DNA of 64,000 bases, from the NCBI GenBank assembly GCA_903912525.1, contig CAIWHK010000010.1:1-64000 (forward strand), written 5' to 3'. Below the pieces are notes generated by a model. The model searched no databases. It had not been told where the DNA came from and worked only from the letters and a program-made list of their open reading frames with translations. Within the stretch, counting starts at the first letter, position 1; the number at the start of each line of letters is the position of its first letter. Below are positions 55,651-64,000 of this stretch, in pieces. A program made the translations under genes and the position numbers. The DNA comes from an uncultured bacterium (GTDB taxonomy: Bacteria > Krumholzibacteriota > Krumholzibacteriia > LZORAL124-64-63).

Positions 55651-56328
55651 TTAGCGATAGAGGGCCTTGACCTCGCCCCACGTGCCCGACTCGACAGGCA
55701 CCACGCCGCTTCCCGTCACCACGACATTGTCCAGATACCCTGTCGTCGCCCACGTCGAGAACCCGCACCAACCAACCGATGGCCGGGTGTCCGTGGCCCT
55801 CAACTGCCAGTCGGGAGCCGCAGAGCCGGCCGGGTAGATCCGGGCGAACGCCTGGTCGCCGGCCTTGCCGAACTCGACGGTGTATGTCACGCCGACGCTC
55901 AGATGCCACAGCCCCGTCCAGTCCTCAGCGAGTTCCTGACCGGCGGGCGACGAGCCGCCGTAGACAATGGCCGCATGATCGCCCCAGCCCATGTCCAGGC
56001 ACCAGCCGGATGCAGCGCCCAGCTCGAACAGTGACGGGGCGCTCATGCCGACCATCAGGTAGATGACGCCACCACTTGTCGGCGTGAAGTCGACCTTGAG
56101 CGTGGCGTCGACCCAGTCCGGGCGGCCGACGAAGATCGGGCTCATGCAGGTTTGGAACCCGCACGAAGATGTGTTCTGGAACCGGCCGTCGCTCCACTGC
56201 CAACCGCCGTTGGGAATCACCCAGGCGTCATCAGGGGCGGTGTCGAAAGAATCCTGGAAGAGGATGTCGGCGCTCGACGGCAACGCGGCGAGGCTCAAAC
56301 AAACAGCAATCACAATGTTCCGGACCAT
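55651..56328 (-). CDS. Secreted LamG-like hypothetical protein, C-terminal tail ESGTWGEVKALYR
   Basis: Signal peptide MVRNIVIAVCLSLAALPSSAD; ILFQDSFDTAPDDAW..YLDNVVVTG. Confidence 0.82.
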   Translation of the reverse strand: MVRNIVIAVCLSLAALPSSADILFQDSFDTAPDDAWVIPNGGWQWSDGRFQNTSSCGFQTCMSPIFVGRPDWVDATLKVDFTPTSGGVIYLMVGMSAPSLFELGAASGWCLDMGWGDHAAIVYGGSSPAGQELAEDWTGLWHLSVGVTYTVEFGKAGDQAFARIYPAGSAAPDWQLRATDTRPSVGWCGFSTWATTGYLDNVVVTGSGVVPVESGTWGEVKALYR

Positions 56329-56563
56329 GAAAACCCCCGGGATGTTGCCCCATTGACGCATACCTGCAACCGGCCTCCGGACAGGTCCTTCCGGCGGGTT
56401 GTTGGCGCGCGGCCCCCACATCGGCATGGATTCGCTCTCCGCTCCCTCGCGGACTTGCCCATGGTGCATCGACATCCATACAGGTTATCATGGAAGCATG
56501 ATCATATTTCAGGGAGCCACGCGCCGGGATGTCGCCCGCGGTCGCCATCCGTTACAGGAAGTC

Positions 56564-58327
56564 ATGCCAAAATCGCTTGTGCCGTTCGTCCTGGTGCCCG
56601 TCGTCCTGCTGTCCTGCCTCCTCGCCGTGGTGCCTCGTCCGGCAACGGCCCAGACCCCCCTCGACAGCCGCCACCAGCTGGGCCTGCTGAACGAGGTGCT
56701 GGCCGACACGGTCACGCAGCACTCGGGCACCCATCCCGTGAAGGCGCCGCAGTTGAAGCTGACGCTCGTCCCGGGCGCCCTGCCCGTCACGACCGGCGGC
56801 GACAACATGTCCGTCGCCGTCCTCGACTTCGACGGCGACGGCGACCTGGACCTGGTCCTGGGACACAGCAACGGGTATCCCGGCTGTTCCTCCGTGCTGC
56901 GCAACGACGGGCGGGGCCGCTTCACGCCCGTGGCCGACTCCGGCCTGCCCACGTACATCCAGGTGATGGCGCGCGGCGACCTGGACAACGACGGGCGCTG
57001 CGACCTGGTCATCGCCACGGACCCGCGCACGTGGTACGAGTCGCAGCCGAGCACGGACAGGACCAGCCATCGCGGCAAGGTCCCGGACGCAGGGCGGTAC
57101 GACCTGACGGCGTGGCGCGCGGTCGGCGCGGGGCGGTTCGAGCCGTGGCCTGTAACGGGCCCGCCGCCGGGAACGGCCGCGGCCGCCGCGTGGGATGTGC
57201 GGAACCGGGGCGTCTGGATGATGCCCGACCTCATCGACGTCGATCGCGACGGGCGCCTGGACCTGGTCGTCAGCGAGATGCGCGCGGTGCCGGGCCTGCC
57301 CGACGTGGCGCGCTCGCGACACTGGCTCCTGCTCAACCGCGGCGACCGCCTCGAGGCGACGCAGGTTTTCGGCGAACCGCCCGTGGTCGACGACGCCCAC
57401 GGCGTCGCCGTGGCCGCGACATTCGACGTCGATGGCGACGGCTGGACGGACCTGACGTGCCTGCCGACGTCGGGGTTCTTCGCGCTCGACGTGCCGGTGG
57501 TCTGGTTCCGCAACCGGGACGGCCGCTTCGCCGACATCCCCGACACGCTGGCGATCGGCCACGAACCCAAGTCCTACGCCCCGTGCTGGTACGACGTGGA
57601 CTCGGACGGGGACCTCGACCTGCTGGCGCTGCAGACCGACGCGCAGGGCGGCCGCAACGACGTGTACCTGGACGACGGAGGCGGACGCTGGCGACGACTC
57701 GGCGCCGCGGCGGGTCTGTGGGGCGCCTACTCGTTGATGAGCGCGCCGGTCTGGGCCGACCTCGACCAGGACGGCCTGCCCGACCTGGTGCCGTGCCTGA
57801 GCACGGCGGACGTCTCGGCGGCGCGCATCCCGGTGCGGCTCAATCTCGGCGGCGGCCGGTTCGGCACCGTCGCCGAGGCGTTCACGCCGCCGTGCGTGGC
57901 CGGGCTCGCCGTTTCGGCGGCATTCGACATGGACGGGGACCTGGACCAGGACATCGTGATCGCGCCGCGCGTGCTCTACGCGGAGAACGGCCTGCCGGCG
58001 GACCATCCCGCGCTCATCTACCGCAACGATTCGCGGGGCGGCAGCGCGATCATGCTTTCGCTGGCGGGCACGCGCTCGAACCGCTCGGCGATCGGCGCGC
58101 GCGTCGAGGTGCAGTGCGATGGAATGAGGCAGGCGCGCATCGTCGGCAGCGGCGGCCTGAACGGCTCCCTCAACCCGCCGCTCGAGCTGCACTTCGGCCT
58201 GGGCAGGGCAAAAGCGGCCGAACGCATCGTCGTCAAGTGGCCGTCGGGGATCGTGGAGTCGTGGGAGAACCTGGCGGCGGGCCGGCGCTGGACGCTTAGC
58301 GAAGGATCAGGGACAACCGTGAAGTGA
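56564..58327 (+). CDS. Secreted CRTAC1-like protein: FG-GAP/VCBS repeats plus ASPIC/UnbV C-terminal domain
   Basis: Repeated DFDGDGDLDLVLG / DLDNDGRCDLV / DVDSDGDLDLLAL; C-term GARVEVQCDGMRQARIVGSGG...HFGLGRAKAAERIVVKWPSG. Confidence 0.9.
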   Translation: MPKSLVPFVLVPVVLLSCLLAVVPRPATAQTPLDSRHQLGLLNEVLADTVTQHSGTHPVKAPQLKLTLVPGALPVTTGGDNMSVAVLDFDGDGDLDLVLGHSNGYPGCSSVLRNDGRGRFTPVADSGLPTYIQVMARGDLDNDGRCDLVIATDPRTWYESQPSTDRTSHRGKVPDAGRYDLTAWRAVGAGRFEPWPVTGPPPGTAAAAAWDVRNRGVWMMPDLIDVDRDGRLDLVVSEMRAVPGLPDVARSRHWLLLNRGDRLEATQVFGEPPVVDDAHGVAVAATFDVDGDGWTDLTCLPTSGFFALDVPVVWFRNRDGRFADIPDTLAIGHEPKSYAPCWYDVDSDGDLDLLALQTDAQGGRNDVYLDDGGGRWRRLGAAAGLWGAYSLMSAPVWADLDQDGLPDLVPCLSTADVSAARIPVRLNLGGGRFGTVAEAFTPPCVAGLAVSAAFDMDGDLDQDIVIAPRVLYAENGLPADHPALIYRNDSRGGSAIMLSLAGTRSNRSAIGARVEVQCDGMRQARIVGSGGLNGSLNPPLELHFGLGRAKAAERIVVKWPSGIVESWENLAAGRRWTLSEGSGTTVK

Positions 58328-59123
58328 AGGCTTCGGTTCCATCGGGACCAACGATGACGAGCTGACATTCGCCGGCGCTCACCGCCGACGTCGGGACCAG
58401 GAACGACAGGGCGCCGCCCCCCGCATCCCAGGCCTGGCCGATGGTGGTGGCCAGCTTCCAGAATACCTTGCCGCCGGACACATCCTCAAGGCGCACGACC
58501 AGCGGCGTCGCGGCCGTCGCGCCCGGCAGCTGCCAAGGATCCCACGCCACGGTCAGCGGCACGGCAGGCGCGCCCTTCGGGACGGTGAACGAAGGGACCG
58601 CGCCATCGCGAAGATTCCCGACCACGCGCACGAACGGCATCGCGCCCGACCAGCCTTCGCCGGCCGAGGGCGGTGACATCACGCGCTGGGCCAGCACGCC
58701 GAGCAGGAGCCCGGCCGCCAGCGCCGAGCCCAGCGTGACCCAGCCGCCCCGGCGACGGCCACCGCCCACCGCAACGGATTCCCCGGACTCCACCAATTCT
58801 GAGTGCACCCGGCGCACGGTCTGCAGGTCGCCGAAACACGCGGCGCACTGCCCCACGTGCCCGGCAATCGATGCGCGCTCGACGCCTTCCAGTTCCGCGG
58901 ATTCGCCCACGGCGTAGGCCACGAGCGCATCGGCGGCGGGATGGTCGTCCAGCAGCCGGCCACGGTGTCGTTGCAGGTCCGTATCCAACTGCTCCAGGAA
59001 GCGGACCGTCTCGGCGCATTCGGGATGGGCGGCGACATGCTCGGCCACGGCGCGACGCTGGTCGGCGTTGACGCCGCCCTTGACGTAGTCCACGAGCAGG
59101 AGACTGGCCTCGAGATGATCCAT
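58296..59123 (-). CDS. Anti-sigma factor-like membrane protein (zf-HC2-like, CxxC)
   Basis: MDHLEASLLLVDYVKGGVNADQRRAVAEHVAAHPECAETVRF, GHVGQCAACFGDL; single TM; divergent from ECF sigma. Confidence 0.75.
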   Translation of the reverse strand: MDHLEASLLLVDYVKGGVNADQRRAVAEHVAAHPECAETVRFLEQLDTDLQRHRGRLLDDHPAADALVAYAVGESAELEGVERASIAGHVGQCAACFGDLQTVRRVHSELVESGESVAVGGGRRRGGWVTLGSALAAGLLLGVLAQRVMSPPSAGEGWSGAMPFVRVVGNLRDGAVPSFTVPKGAPAVPLTVAWDPWQLPGATAATPLVVRLEDVSGGKVFWKLATTIGQAWDAGGGALSFLVPTSAVSAGECQLVIVGPDGTEAFTSRLSLILR

Positions 59124-59242
59124 CCGACAACCCTTCCTTGGCGAAGTACGTTGATATGTCGCATGAGGTCGCCTAATGTTCAACTTGGAATGCAGCCCGG
59201 ACCGTTCCGGCAGCGACCCGATGACCGAACATCCTTGATGGC

Positions 59243-59818
59243 ATGACGATACGAAAACCTGAAGCCCCTCCCGCCCACGTCCCCGGGGACGGCGATGACG
59301 CCGCCCTGCTCCGTCTTTTCCGCCAGGGCGATACCGCCGCCTGCCGCACCGTCGAGTCCCAGATGCGCGCGGCCGTGCTCGCCGCCGGCCACCTGCAGGC
59401 CGACGACCTGCAGGACCTGCTCCAGGAAGCCTCCGTCCAATTGTGGCGCTATGTCGGCGCGGAGGGTTTCGTGCTGCGCGGCTCGTTCCGCAGCCTGGCC
59501 GTGCGCATCGCGCTGGCCCGCCGCATCGACCGCCTGCGCCGCCAGCGCTTCCTGGTGGAAGTGGACGAGAACCTGCGCGACAGCGGCCTCGACGCACTGG
59601 CGCTGGTCCAGGAAAAGGAGCGCCTGGCGGCCCTGTACGGGGCTTTGGGCAGCATCCGCGAGCTGTGCCGCATCCTGGTGCGCGGCCGGTTCCTGGACGA
59701 CCGCTCATACGAGGACCTGGCGGCCGAACTGGAGCGCGCCCCCGAGACCCTGCGCGTGCACCTGCACCGGTGCCTGAGGGTCTTGCGCGAGATGCTCGAA
59801 ATAGGCGATAATCGATAG
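59243..59818 (+). CDS. ECF RNA polymerase sigma factor
   Basis: LLRLFRQGDTAACRTVESQMRAAVLAAGHLQADDLQDLLQEASVQLWRYV...DRSYEDLAAELERAPETLRVHLHRCLRVLREML. Confidence 0.82.
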   Translation: MTIRKPEAPPAHVPGDGDDAALLRLFRQGDTAACRTVESQMRAAVLAAGHLQADDLQDLLQEASVQLWRYVGAEGFVLRGSFRSLAVRIALARRIDRLRRQRFLVEVDENLRDSGLDALALVQEKERLAALYGALGSIRELCRILVRGRFLDDRSYEDLAAELERAPETLRVHLHRCLRVLREMLEIGDNR

Positions 59819-59828
59819 ATGCCTCGCG

Positions 59829-62324
59829 ATGCAGGGGGATGAGATGCGGATGCCCGGTCGGATCCTGGCGATGATGATGCTGGCGCTGGCGGCGGTCTTC
59901 CCGGCCGTGCCTGCCTTGTGCGCTCCTGCGCCCTCTGCCGGGGACCTCTTCCACGCCGGGGACTACGTCGCCGCCGCCGACCGCTTCGCCGCCGCCCTGG
60001 CCGCCCCCGATGCTCCCCGCGCGCTGGCCGCCGGCCGCCTGCACTTCGACCTCGGCGTCTGCCGCCTGCGGCTGGGCCAACTGGCCGAGGCCGAGTACCA
60101 GATGCGCCGCGCGCTCATGCTGATCGACGATGCGGCAGGCGCGACCAGCGCGGAGGGCGCCGCCGCGCGCGAGGGCCTCGCCACCGTCCTGGTCAACCAG
60201 GGGAACATGATCGAGGCCGAGGAGATCCTGCAGGACGCCCTCGCTACGCGCAGGTCCCTGTACGGCCCCGGCAACCCGCAGACCCTGCGCACGCTCGACC
60301 TTCTGGCCTCGGTACACTGGCTCGACGGCGAACCGGAGAAGGCCCTCGACCTCTACGAGCAGGTGATGTCGGGCCTGCGGACTATCCACGGCAACGTGCA
60401 TCCGTTGACGGCGACGACGGCGCAGAACATCGGCGCCGTGCAGATGGAGATCAACACCGACTTCTCGGCCGAGATCATGTTTCGCCAGGCGATCTTCATC
60501 ACCGAGTCGCTCTACGGTTCGGGGCACCCCGAGATGACCGCGCCGCTGTGCGGCATGGCCGACATCATGACGTACGCCGGCTTCCTCGATCGCGCCGCGA
60601 GCTACTACCGGCGCGCGCTGGCGGCGGTGTCCACGCGCAGCACGCAATCCTTCGACGTCAACCAGGAGCGCACCCGTGCGCTGACGGGCCTGGCGCGCGT
60701 GCTCATCGCGCAGGACAAGGTGCGCGAGGCGATGCCGCTGCTGAAGGACGCCGTCGCGCTGCACGACGAACTGCGCGCCATCGCGGGCGGCGACATGGAG
60801 GCGGCCACGATCGGCGGCTCGCCGCGGGCGCTGCTGGCCCATGCGCTCTTGCTCGAGCAACGCTACGACGAGGCGTGGCAGGTGCTGGAAGGCGGACGCG
60901 GGCGGCTGGCCGTGGCCTGGCGCGCCTCGCGCGGCGACAGCCTGCAGCGGCGGCAGCTCGCGATCGAGTCGGCGATGGCCAACGCAACGGACGCGCACGA
61001 ACGCCAGCGCCTGCAGCAGCAGTGGAACGAGTGCGATGCGGCGCGTGCCGCCGTGGCTCCCGCCGCGCCGGCTGCCATCGTCACGCCGGCGCAACTCGGC
61101 GCGCGCCTCGGTTCGGGCGACGTGCTCGTGGGCTGGCTGGACGTGCCGCTGGCCCGCGGGCAGCGCGGCATCTGGACCTATGCCATGGCCCCGGGCAAGC
61201 CGGTAACGTGGCGGCGCTCGCCCGACACTGCCTGGAAGAACTCGACGAGCCTGCTGCGCCGCTACCGCAACGCCGTGGCCGGTGCCGGCCCCGGCCCGGC
61301 CGATGCGCATTGGGGCGCGCTGGCGGACTCCGTGTGGACGCAGCGCTTCGCCACCGTGGCGAAGGACCTCGCCGGCGCGCGCCGCGTGCTGGTGGTGGCC
61401 GCCGAACCGATGGGCGGAATCCCGCTGGCGCCGCTCGGGCCGCGCGGCGGCAAGTCGCTGCTGGATCGGTGCGAGATCCTCGCCGCCACTTCGGCCGTCG
61501 ACTTCACCCGCGTCGGCGCCTCGCCCACGCGTCTGCACCTGCGGCCCACCCTCGTCGTGGCCGACCCGCCGTACGGCGGCAAGCCGATGGTCGTCGCGGC
61601 GACGCGGTCGGGAGACGAAGCGAACGCCGGCGAGGCCATGCCGGACGGCGCCGTGCTGCGCAGCGCGCTCGGCCACAACCGCAGCGCCCTGGGCAGCCTG
61701 CCGCGCCTGACCGCCTCGCGCGACGAGGCCCTCGCTATCCGCACCGCGTTCCCCCTCGGCCGGACGCTGCTCGGCGCCGACGCCAGCGAAGCCGGCCTGG
61801 GCCTGATGGCCAGCAGCGGCGACCTGAAGGACGTCGGCATCATCCACCTGGCCACGCACGCGCTCGTCGACTGCCGCGCGCCCGACCGCTCGGCGCTGGT
61901 GCTGGCCGACCTCAGCGACGCCCTCGCCGGCGATGACGGCCTGCTGACCGCCCGCGAGGTGCGCCTGGGCTGGGTGCTGGACGCGGACCTGGTCACGCTG
62001 TCGGCCTGCGAGACGGGGCTCGGCCGCGAGACCGACGACGACGGCATGCTGAGCCTGACGGCTGCGTTCTTCGCGGCGGGCGCGCGCAACGTCGTCAGCA
62101 GCCTGTGGAAGGTCGAGGACCAGGCCACGGCGAAGCTGATGGCGTACTTCTACGAGGAGCTATCCCGGAGCGACCCGCGTGGGGCGCCGGTGACCGTCGG
62201 CGGCGCGCTGCGCGCGGCGCAGTTGCGGTTGCGCGACACCGTGACGGCGGCGGGCACGCGGCCGTATGCGGCGCCGTCGGCGTGGGGCGGGTTCGTGGCT
62301 TATGGGGGGGCGGGGCGGCGGTAG
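59829..62324 (+). CDS. Exported TPR-CHAT domain protein (caspase-like fold)
   Basis: Signal peptide LAMMMLALAAVFPAVPALCA; TPRs; CHAT catalytic-type IIHLATHALVD (His) and LVTLSACETGLG (Cys), AFFAAGARNVVSSLWKVED. Confidence 0.9.
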   Translation: MQGDEMRMPGRILAMMMLALAAVFPAVPALCAPAPSAGDLFHAGDYVAAADRFAAALAAPDAPRALAAGRLHFDLGVCRLRLGQLAEAEYQMRRALMLIDDAAGATSAEGAAAREGLATVLVNQGNMIEAEEILQDALATRRSLYGPGNPQTLRTLDLLASVHWLDGEPEKALDLYEQVMSGLRTIHGNVHPLTATTAQNIGAVQMEINTDFSAEIMFRQAIFITESLYGSGHPEMTAPLCGMADIMTYAGFLDRAASYYRRALAAVSTRSTQSFDVNQERTRALTGLARVLIAQDKVREAMPLLKDAVALHDELRAIAGGDMEAATIGGSPRALLAHALLLEQRYDEAWQVLEGGRGRLAVAWRASRGDSLQRRQLAIESAMANATDAHERQRLQQQWNECDAARAAVAPAAPAAIVTPAQLGARLGSGDVLVGWLDVPLARGQRGIWTYAMAPGKPVTWRRSPDTAWKNSTSLLRRYRNAVAGAGPGPADAHWGALADSVWTQRFATVAKDLAGARRVLVVAAEPMGGIPLAPLGPRGGKSLLDRCEILAATSAVDFTRVGASPTRLHLRPTLVVADPPYGGKPMVVAATRSGDEANAGEAMPDGAVLRSALGHNRSALGSLPRLTASRDEALAIRTAFPLGRTLLGADASEAGLGLMASSGDLKDVGIIHLATHALVDCRAPDRSALVLADLSDALAGDDGLLTAREVRLGWVLDADLVTLSACETGLGRETDDDGMLSLTAAFFAAGARNVVSSLWKVEDQATAKLMAYFYEELSRSDPRGAPVTVGGALRAAQLRLRDTVTAAGTRPYAAPSAWGGFVAYGGAGRR

Positions 62325-62345
62325 GGATACGGGGAATAGCACAAT

Positions 62346-62376
62346 CAGCCACCAAAGCGGCGCCTGACGCCGCTCG
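62346..62376. repeat. Direct repeat copy 1, 31 bp with internal hairpin AGCGGCG-CCTGA-CGCCGCT
   Basis: CAGCCACCAAAGCGGCGCCTGACGCCGCTCG; 30/31 identical to 63846-63876. Confidence 0.9.
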
Positions 62377-62505
62377 ATCGTCGGCACGCTCAAGCGCGAA
62401 TGTCTGAACCACATGATCGTGTTCAACGAGGCGCACGCGCGCCGCATCCTTCGCGGGTATCTCGAGTACTACCATGGATGGCGGGCGGGCTGCGCAGTCG
62501 GCTAA
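62377..62505 (+). pseudogene. C-terminal remnant of integrase-core (IS3/IS481-like) transposase
   Basis: IVGTLKRECLNHMIVFNEAHARRILRGYLEYYHGWRAGCAVG-stop; matches the conserved end of rve-type transposases. Confidence 0.8.
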
Positions 62506-62668
62506 TCGAATCAATTTCCGAAGAGCAGCAGATCAGTTCTGCGATCGAGGCGCTTTGCCTGTGATGAAAGCGTGATGGATGGGGTTTGCATAGGCTCACG
62601 CATTCCGAAAGCCGCCGGGGGGAATGACTGGAAGGTGCCACAACCGACTCCAGTCACGAGCCGTGAAG

Positions 62669-62704
62669 ACAACGACCACCCCCGACATCAAGGGTGGTCG
62701 TTGT
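62669..62704 (-). terminator. Terminator of 62725..63588
   Basis: 13-bp stem ACAACGACCACCC / GGGTGGTCGTTGT, 10-nt loop. Confidence 0.75.
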
Positions 62705-62724
62705 TGACGGTGGGTTACTCCATG

Positions 62725-63588
62725 TCACCGATACAGGGCCTTGAGGTCTCCCCAGGTCGATGACTCATTGGGAACCGGCGTCTCCGGCCCACCAATCACG
62801 ACGTTGTTGGTGCCGAGCCCGTTCAGGGATATGCGGACGTTGCCGCTGAATGCGCCGATGCCCGTGAAGCCCGGGTTCAGGCCAAACGGATTGGCGACGC
62901 CGTAGAGGGCCTGCATCGCCGTGAGGTCGAAGAACATCTGGTAGCTGTCCGATTGTGCGAACGCGCGGAACGCCCAGTCGTAGCTCACGCCGGAGCCGAT
63001 TCCACCAACGATCTGCTGCTGATTGTTCGGTCCGCCGTTGGAGGTCCCGTTGCCCGCCTGCATCGTGAGGGTACCGCCCCGCCAGCTGTTTGCGCCCTCA
63101 AACTGAACGGTGTAGTCCCCGGATTCAGACCAACTGGTGAAGCTGGTGCGCCCGTCGGCGCCGCCGACCGACGTAGCGGCCTGAAAACTGTCACCGTCGA
63201 GATCGAAACGCACGGTCGGCGTGAAGCCGCTGATGCTGCCCCCGCTCACGACACGCACGCCGACGCCGAGGATCTGGTGGCCGCTGGCAAACGCGCCCGT
63301 CGAGAAGGCGCCCGTACCGAAGCCCGTGGCGCCGCCCGTCGGACCGCCGCCAACGGCACCGCCACTCACCGCGTCATTGCTGAAAGTGAACTCGGTCGAG
63401 TACACCTCGTACACATTCGTGGTGGAACCCGAGCCGTAGATACCCAACTGATTCGAAGCGCCCCTGCTTGTCCAGCCGCTCCAAGAAGAGCCGCCGTTGA
63501 TGTCAACTCCGAACGCAGAGGAAGACATGCATGCTGTTACAATGAGCGCCGCAACAGCAATGCGGCGCAAAGGAAGACGATTACTCAT
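62725..63588 (-). CDS. Secreted Gly/Ser-rich hypothetical protein (PEP-CTERM-like architecture without anchor), tail VPNESSTWGDLKALYR
   Basis: RBS GGAGG, signal peptide LRRIAVAALIVTACMSSSAFGVD. Confidence 0.85.
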   Translation of the reverse strand: MSNRLPLRRIAVAALIVTACMSSSAFGVDINGGSSWSGWTSRGASNQLGIYGSGSTTNVYEVYSTEFTFSNDAVSGGAVGGGPTGGATGFGTGAFSTGAFASGHQILGVGVRVVSGGSISGFTPTVRFDLDGDSFQAATSVGGADGRTSFTSWSESGDYTVQFEGANSWRGGTLTMQAGNGTSNGGPNNQQQIVGGIGSGVSYDWAFRAFAQSDSYQMFFDLTAMQALYGVANPFGLNPGFTGIGAFSGNVRISLNGLGTNNVVIGGPETPVPNESSTWGDLKALYR

Positions 63589-63792
63589 GGGTGCCTCCGT
63601 CTAAGGATGAGTGAGCAGGGAAAGTAAGCGCTGTCCTTGGTCGACGCGGACCACATTTTCCCCGCGTTGCAGCTTATCATTTGCCCCCTCCCTCTGTCTG
63701 TGGGAAAATGCCTTGGAAATAGGAAAATCAACCGCGCATTCTACCCCTGCCGCCCGACGATCGCGCCCCGGCCACCCGTCGGCCACCCCTCT

Positions 63793-63831
63793 ATTGCGAC
63801 ACGCCCCGCCTCCGCCCGTCAATCCAGCCCC
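63793..63831 (-). promoter_or_regulatory. Second copy of the block at 52552-52590
   Basis: ATTGCGACACGCCCCGCCTCCGCCCGTCAATCCAGCCCC; 34/39 identical. Confidence 0.4.
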
Positions 63832-63845
63832 CGAATGCAGGCCTC

Positions 63846-63876
63846 CAGCCGCCAAAGCGGCGCCTGACGCCGCTCG
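63846..63876. repeat. Direct repeat copy 2 (31 bp, hairpin)
   Basis: CAGCCGCCAAAGCGGCGCCTGACGCCGCTCG, exactly 1500 bp from copy 1. Confidence 0.9.
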
Positions 63877-64000
63877 CGGACACACCGCCCCACCCGCCGC
63901 GCTGTTGCGCGCGCAGCACGGCCACCACCTCACCTGACTAGTGTGGTCATTCCCAGCCCCCGCCCAACCCCGCCGTCTGGTCCATCTCCGGCCAATCCGT

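Noticed and set aside
56480-56515. TATCATGGAAGCATGATCA, possible hairpin upstream of the CRTAC1-like gene
   Set aside because: Short imperfect symmetry with no repeat elsewhere; not supportable as a regulatory element.
59123-61859. N-terminal two-thirds of the 1187-aa minus ORF 58296..61859
   Set aside because: Only the last 276 codons (from 59123) make a sensible anti-sigma factor; the rest is antisense to the sigma and CHAT genes.

Overview
GC-rich bacterial chromosome segment. The many secreted proteins with FlgD/T9SS-like C-terminal modules suggest an uncultivated FCB-group lineage such as Eisenbacteria/Krumholzibacteriota, but this is inference. Content is mostly chromosomal: GH53 and GH13 glycosidases, a DEAD-box helicase, a hybrid two-component sensor, a TMTC-like TPR membrane protein, an MHS/MFS transporter fused to UspA, a very long pyruvate:ferredoxin oxidoreductase, a tricorn-like protease, a class V aminotransferase, TerC, PldA-like phospholipase, a TetR/MFP/RND-TolC efflux operon, two ECF sigma/anti-sigma loci (one next to an exported TPR-CHAT protein), a PKD-containing subtilase, and a DUF47-Pit phosphate module. 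No rRNA, tRNA or CRISPR was recognised. Two signals stand out. (1) Seven exported proteins, including two lipoproteins, end exactly in a shared tail, E-x-x-[STA]-W-G-x-[LIV]-[KH]-x-x-[YF]-R-stop, which looks like an undescribed C-terminal tag distinct from the FlgD/T9SS-type C-termini on four other secreted proteins here. (2) An exact 14-bp palindrome, TTGCGCCGGCGCAA, occurs at five dispersed intergenic sites. Other points of interest are an RND pump fused to its outer-membrane factor through an internal signal peptide, a 31-bp hairpin direct repeat spaced 1500 bp apart and abutting an integrase remnant, a decayed DOPA-dioxygenase gene, and a one-base frameshift in a C5 tract at the start of the DUF47 gene.
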